NCBI RefSeq assembly: GCF_018873765.1
Contig: NC_057924.1
Location: 1,054,001 to 1,118,000, forward strand
DNA: 64,000 bases
From: Telopea speciosissima
Taxonomy: Eukaryota; Streptophyta; Magnoliopsida; Proteales; Proteaceae
Reading direction: 5' to 3'
Positions 60,325-64,000 of this stretch are shown here, piece by piece (position 1 is the first letter of the stretch; each line of letters starts with the position of its first letter). A program made the translations under genes and the position numbers. The notes beneath the pieces were generated by a model, which was not told the origin of the DNA, ran no database searches, and was given only the letters and a program-made list of their open reading frames with translations.

Positions 60325-60586
60325 AAGAGAGAGAAATTGAGGATCTTAACTCTAAAAACCCTTTAACCATTGATATGACCACACCTTAAGATCCGGATCC
60401 TACAAAGCCATCCTCAAATGGCAGCCTCAAACTGCATTTTAATTTTGCTCGCCATCTAAATTTTAACTTCCTTAAAAAAAGAAAGTCTAGACTGATTAGA
60501 GATCCTATTCCCCATCTTAAGAATAGGAAAGCTTAGAATGGATAGAGATTAAACACCTGTTACTGTTGCAAATGGAATTTTTTTTG

Positions 60587-60970
60587 GATCCAGATCCTCT
60601 ACGGCGCGGTCTGCCCCAACGGTTGTATTGCACAGACATAAGGCAGTGTGCAATGACCGTCTTACCCCTGTCGAGCGCCTTTGTCCAGGTGGAGGTAAGG
60701 CAGTCATTGCACACTGCTTTGTGTCTGCGCACCACGGCCATTGGGGTAGCCCGGGACCCTAATCCTCTGCTGTCGAGCTGCCTGGCAATACCCTACTGCC
60801 AAGACACAACAAGGTGGGGAATGACCGCTTTACCCCTACCTGAGTGCCTTGCTCGAGTGGGGGTAAGGTGGTCATTTACCGCCTTGTTGTGTCTTGATAG
60901 TAGGGTCCTGCCGGGCAGCTCGGCAGTAGAGGATCCAAATTGGGCAGCCCGTGCCATAGAGGATCTGGAT
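60587..60970. mobile_element. Nested foldback MITEs (ATCCAGATCCTCTAC ends)
   Basis: The outer edges ATCCAGATCCTCTACGGC and GCCATAGAGGATCTGGAT are inverted. Inside are two further hairpins. One is about 60618-60735, pairing GCAGTGTGCAATGACCGTC with its complement. The other is about 60753-60932, pairing CTGCCAAGACACAACAAGG with its complement. The second probably inserted into, or next to, the right arm of the first. They are rich in GGTAAGGC/GCCTTACC and encode nothing. Confidence 0.65.
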
Positions 60971-60978
60971 TGATTTTT

Positions 60979-61363
60979 GGATAAATTACCTGTCACCCCC
61001 TGGTTTTCAAACGAAACTCAGATCACCCTTTGGTTTTTGAAAAAACTCAAATCACCCCCTGGTTGAGACCCCAATATGACAAATTAGCACCTACCATTAG
61101 TCTTATGCTGTTAAGTGATGATGTCAGCCAGTTAAATAAATTTAAATTCCTAAACTACCCTTGACCAATTTTGAAGATGAAGGAAGGGTAGTATTGTAAA
61201 TTTAATTCTAATATTTTAGTACAAGTGTAAAATAGTCCTTTCACACCAATAACTAACAGTAGACTAACACCATTACTATAGAGGGGGTGATTTGAGTTTT
61301 TTCAAAAACCAAGGAGTGATCTGAGTTTCGTTTGAAAATCAGGGGGCGACGTGTAATTTAGCC
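60979..61363. mobile_element. Mutator-type MITE with 9-bp target duplication
   Basis: The ends read GGATAAATTACCTGTCACCC and, on the minus strand, GGCTAAATTACACGTCGCCC. Inverted similarity extends about 80 bp through CAAACGAAACTCAGATCACC. TTGATTTTT flanks both sides (60970-60978 and 61364-61372). At 385 bp with no coding capacity it is a MITE. The termini resemble those of the Pack-MULE at 784-3605 (GGxTAATTTCAC...CCCCCTG). Confidence 0.85.
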
Positions 61364-61511
61364 TTGATTTTTTTTTTCCCCCTTTTGCATTGAAACCCCA
61401 TCCTTCTCATTCTACTGGCTGCAGAAAAACCAAACTTTAGAGACTACAAAAAGTTTCATGGTCACAAGGTTATAAGTCGAACCTCTTATGTATACATTTT
61501 ATGTAAGATCA

Positions 61512-61650
61512 AGTGATGATATGTGTGTTTACCAAAAAAAAAAAAAAACAGTGATAATATGTCTTCTTTTGCTTTCATAAATGTCCTTCAAGACATTCTT
61601 AAATGACACAATGAAAGGGTATTTATGGAAGTAAAGGATACATGTCATCC
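61512..61650. repeat. Hairpin MITE (ATGACATGTGTC family), upstream of gene G
   Basis: A degenerate copy with GATAATATGTCTTCTTTTGC and GGATACATGTCATCC, with an A run near 61534-61549 inside the left arm. The block after it matches 30245-30420 up to the LINE junction near 61853. Confidence 0.45.
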
Positions 61651-61853
61651 ATCACCTAATTGTACATGAAGCATACACGTACAATTAGGTAATCCGAATT
61701 CCAAACTCTTAAAAGTTAGAAATCATTAGACAATGATGACCATTGGTGAAAATAAAGTCTATCACTACTCCCCCGCATCGAAGTTCGCACCCATGAATAT
61801 AAAGTCCATCATTACTCCCCCTATATTTTGAAAGTTTGAAAATGCTCTTCACT

Positions 61854-64000
61854 CCCTCTTTCTTTTTCAAAATTAATGGGAGTCCCTTTGGTTTTTCTAA
61901 ACCTTCTAGAGGTCTCAAACAAGGGTGCCCCCTTAGCCCTTCCCTCTTCCTGTTTATCATGGAAATCCTCTCTCGGCTTCTGGATGCCTTTAGGGAAATC
62001 GATGCTTTCAAGGGCATCAAACTTGCAAGAGGAGCACCCGAGATCTCGCATCTACTTTTTGCAGATGATACCTTTTTTTTTCTACAAGAATATTGAGGAG
62101 ATTATCCTTTCTATCAAATCTGCCCTCAAACTTTTCTCCGACTTCACTGGACAAGAAATTAAATTCTCCATAAGTGAAATCTATTTCAGCAAATACACTG
62201 ATTTGGACAAAAACAGAAGAATCTGCTCCATTCTCAAAATAAAAGATATGAACACTGATTATCTCTATCTTGGTACAAAACTTTTTCACCACAGATCCAA
62301 GGTAAAGGACTTAACCTACATTGTCCAAAGAGTTCAGAAAAAGTTAAGCACCTGGAAGGCTAATTGTTTTTCTTTTGTGGGAAGGAGAGTGCTAATCCAG
62401 TCAGTCTTAGCCTCCACCCTTTCTTTCCTTATGTCTTGCTTCCTTTTCTCTCAAAAAATTTGCCATTCTTTAGATTCTGTGTACCTCAACTTTTGGAACA
62501 ATGACACTGAATCTAAGAAACAAGCACATCTTATTGGGTGGGATAAAGTCTGCACCCCCTTGACCCAGGGTGGCCTGGGAATTCGAAAGTCCCTCACTCA
62601 CAATAAAGCCTTAATCATAAAACTTGGATGGAGATTGCATACTAAACCACATTCTCTTTGGGCTAAAGTGCTGAAAGCAAAATACTTTCCCCGGACCTCT
62701 ATTTTTAACCCTGCTACTACTAGGAAGAAAGGCTCTTGGGTTTGGAATAGTATCACAACCATCTTACCTACCTTGAAGAAAATCATTTGGAGGAAAATTG
62801 GAAATGGAAAGACTACTCACTGCTGGTTTGACCCATGGATCCCTACCATCCCTTACCACTGTTTACCTACTAATTTTGCTTGCACTTCAGTACAAATAGT
62901 AAGTGATCTCATCATTAATCAACATTGGCACTATAATTCTCCTTTACAACATATTCCTGATGCTTTTAATTATGAAATATCTAAAGTACATATCTCAGAT
63001 GTCGAGGACCAATGGAGATATTCCTTAACAAAGACTGGAAAGTTCTCAACTAAACATGTAGCAAATTTCTTATATTCTCCATTACAAAACAGGCCCTCTC
63101 TCTCCAAGTGGTGGCGATTTTTCAGGAAAATTAAGATACATCCAAAATTTAAAATGTTCTTTTGGCGTGTTTTAAATGCAGGTTTACCTGTCAAGGCTAC
63201 TCTCTCAAAGTAGATCCCGATCGAGCCTACATGTGTTTTTTGTGATGCTTGTGATGAATCCCACTGGCATCTTTTTTTATCTTGTGAATGGACTAAGCGT
63301 ATTTGGACTTCTGGACCCCTCGGACTGAGATCTGAGCATCTTAGCAGCTCTGCTCTTGCACAGCTTTGTGCTTCCCTCCTCGAATCTAAAGCCCTGGATA
63401 GATCAATCGCTACCTAGTTCTTCTCTGTTGTTGCAATAACTTGTTACTTTATTTGGTCTGTAAGGAACAAAGCAATTCGTGGTCTAGCAACAGCTGACCC
63501 CTCTTTGTTATTAAAATACTTCCAAATGGCTTTCTGATCTAAATTTACATCCCCCAATGACTGATTCATCTCTATGTGACCACTATATATGTACTCCAAC
63601 TGATTCAGCACTTTCTGATTTATCTAACCATGATTTACAATTCCCTGTTTTATGTTGCGCAGGCCTTTTTGAACCTTCACTAGGCTTAACGAGTTGGGCA
63701 TAATGCTTTTTGCTAGATGGCCAAAGTGTTTTAACATCTGCAGGACTTTCAAGCTCAACTGACAAAATGGAGGCTGAGCTAATTGGAATTTTGCAGGGGT
63801 GAAAACACGCTTGGAAGGATGGAATCCATCTCAAAGACATATGGTTCACTAACTATAGACCAAAGGACCTTTTGAATCCTCGAAGGAATATGTATATCCC
63901 TTGGAACTTAATCTCTTTTTTCTTTGAATTAGCTGAAGTGACTGCAAACTTCTCCAGAGCAACTTTTGTGTACAAAAAAACCCAATGGTCACCACTAAAA
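61854..64000 (+). mobile_element. L1-clade LINE, 5'-truncated, running off the window
   Basis: It starts inside the reverse transcriptase: FFFKINGSPFGF, SRGLKQGCPLSPSLFLFIME (motif B region) and HLLFADDTFFFL (motif C). The frame then shifts at a T run near 62070-62080 and the second frame continues to a stop at 63211-63213. It shows the thumb (YLYLGTKLFHHRSK, STWKANCFSFVGRRVLIQS), GWDKVCTPLTQGGLGIRK, the plant zf-RVT region (KFKMFFWRVLNAGLPVKATL, CVFCDACDESHWHLFLSCEW) and, from about 63700, an RNase H-like stretch (DKMEAELIGILQG, WKDGIHLKDIW). The order RT, zf-RVT, RNase H is typical of plant L1 elements. The 5' junction lies in the spacer block at about 61853. The copy is dead. Confidence 0.9.

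Overview
This is nuclear DNA from a flowering plant. The evidence is multi-exon genes with plant intron borders, the plant SBT5 class of subtilases, a plant GT8 galacturonosyltransferase-like sequence, plant L1 and RTE LINEs, and many MITEs. The species cannot be named from the sequence; nothing points to a grass.

The backbone is a head-to-tail array of seven subtilisin-like serine protease genes (S8A, SBT5.3/AIR3-like), all on the minus strand. From left to right they are A (stop at 5914), B (18696), C (25698), D (coding block ends 32178), E (41829), F (48624) and G (55915). Each has seven exons with identical phases: signal peptide (exon 1), I9 propeptide (exons 2-4), catalytic Asp at the end of exon 4, a short exon 5, a large exon 6 with His, Asn, Ser and the PA insert, and exon 7 with the Fn3-like tail. 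A, B, C, E, F and G read open through every predicted junction (773-781 aa). D has an in-frame TGA in exon 7 that removes the tail domain. Two remnants lie in the array: the end of exon 7 at 12112-12334, and exons 1-3 at 54276-54705. Every gene appears to use a GC-AG first intron. G is the most divergent and most canonical member; A-F share derived substitutions. A, B and C share a hAT-like insertion in intron 5. A and B, with their flanks, form the most recent duplication, a direct repeat about 12.8 kb apart.

Spacers and introns are full of mobile DNA. At 784-3605 a Mutator-like element with about 60-bp TIRs and a 9-bp target duplication carries a 3'-truncated GATL gene plus a hairpin with roughly 600-bp arms. 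The duplicated block at 14265-14273 preserves its empty site, which makes this the clearest unusual structure in the window. Other elements are a 1.67-kb solo-LTR candidate (38877-40547) whose empty counterpart lies in the next spacer, Tourist-like MITEs with TAA/TTA duplications, two Mutator-type MITEs, palindromic MITEs in the A/B/C promoters, an internally deleted RTE LINE (53171-54275), and a 5'-truncated L1 LINE that runs off the right end. A small fossil resembling a protein-primed family-B DNA polymerase of mitochondrial plasmid type lies at 16212-16400.

The intact proteins are predicted to be secreted proteases sharing TATA-box promoters. I see no operon-like or novel multi-gene pathway. 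The interest lies in array birth and death, shared non-canonical splicing, and the gene-capturing transposon.
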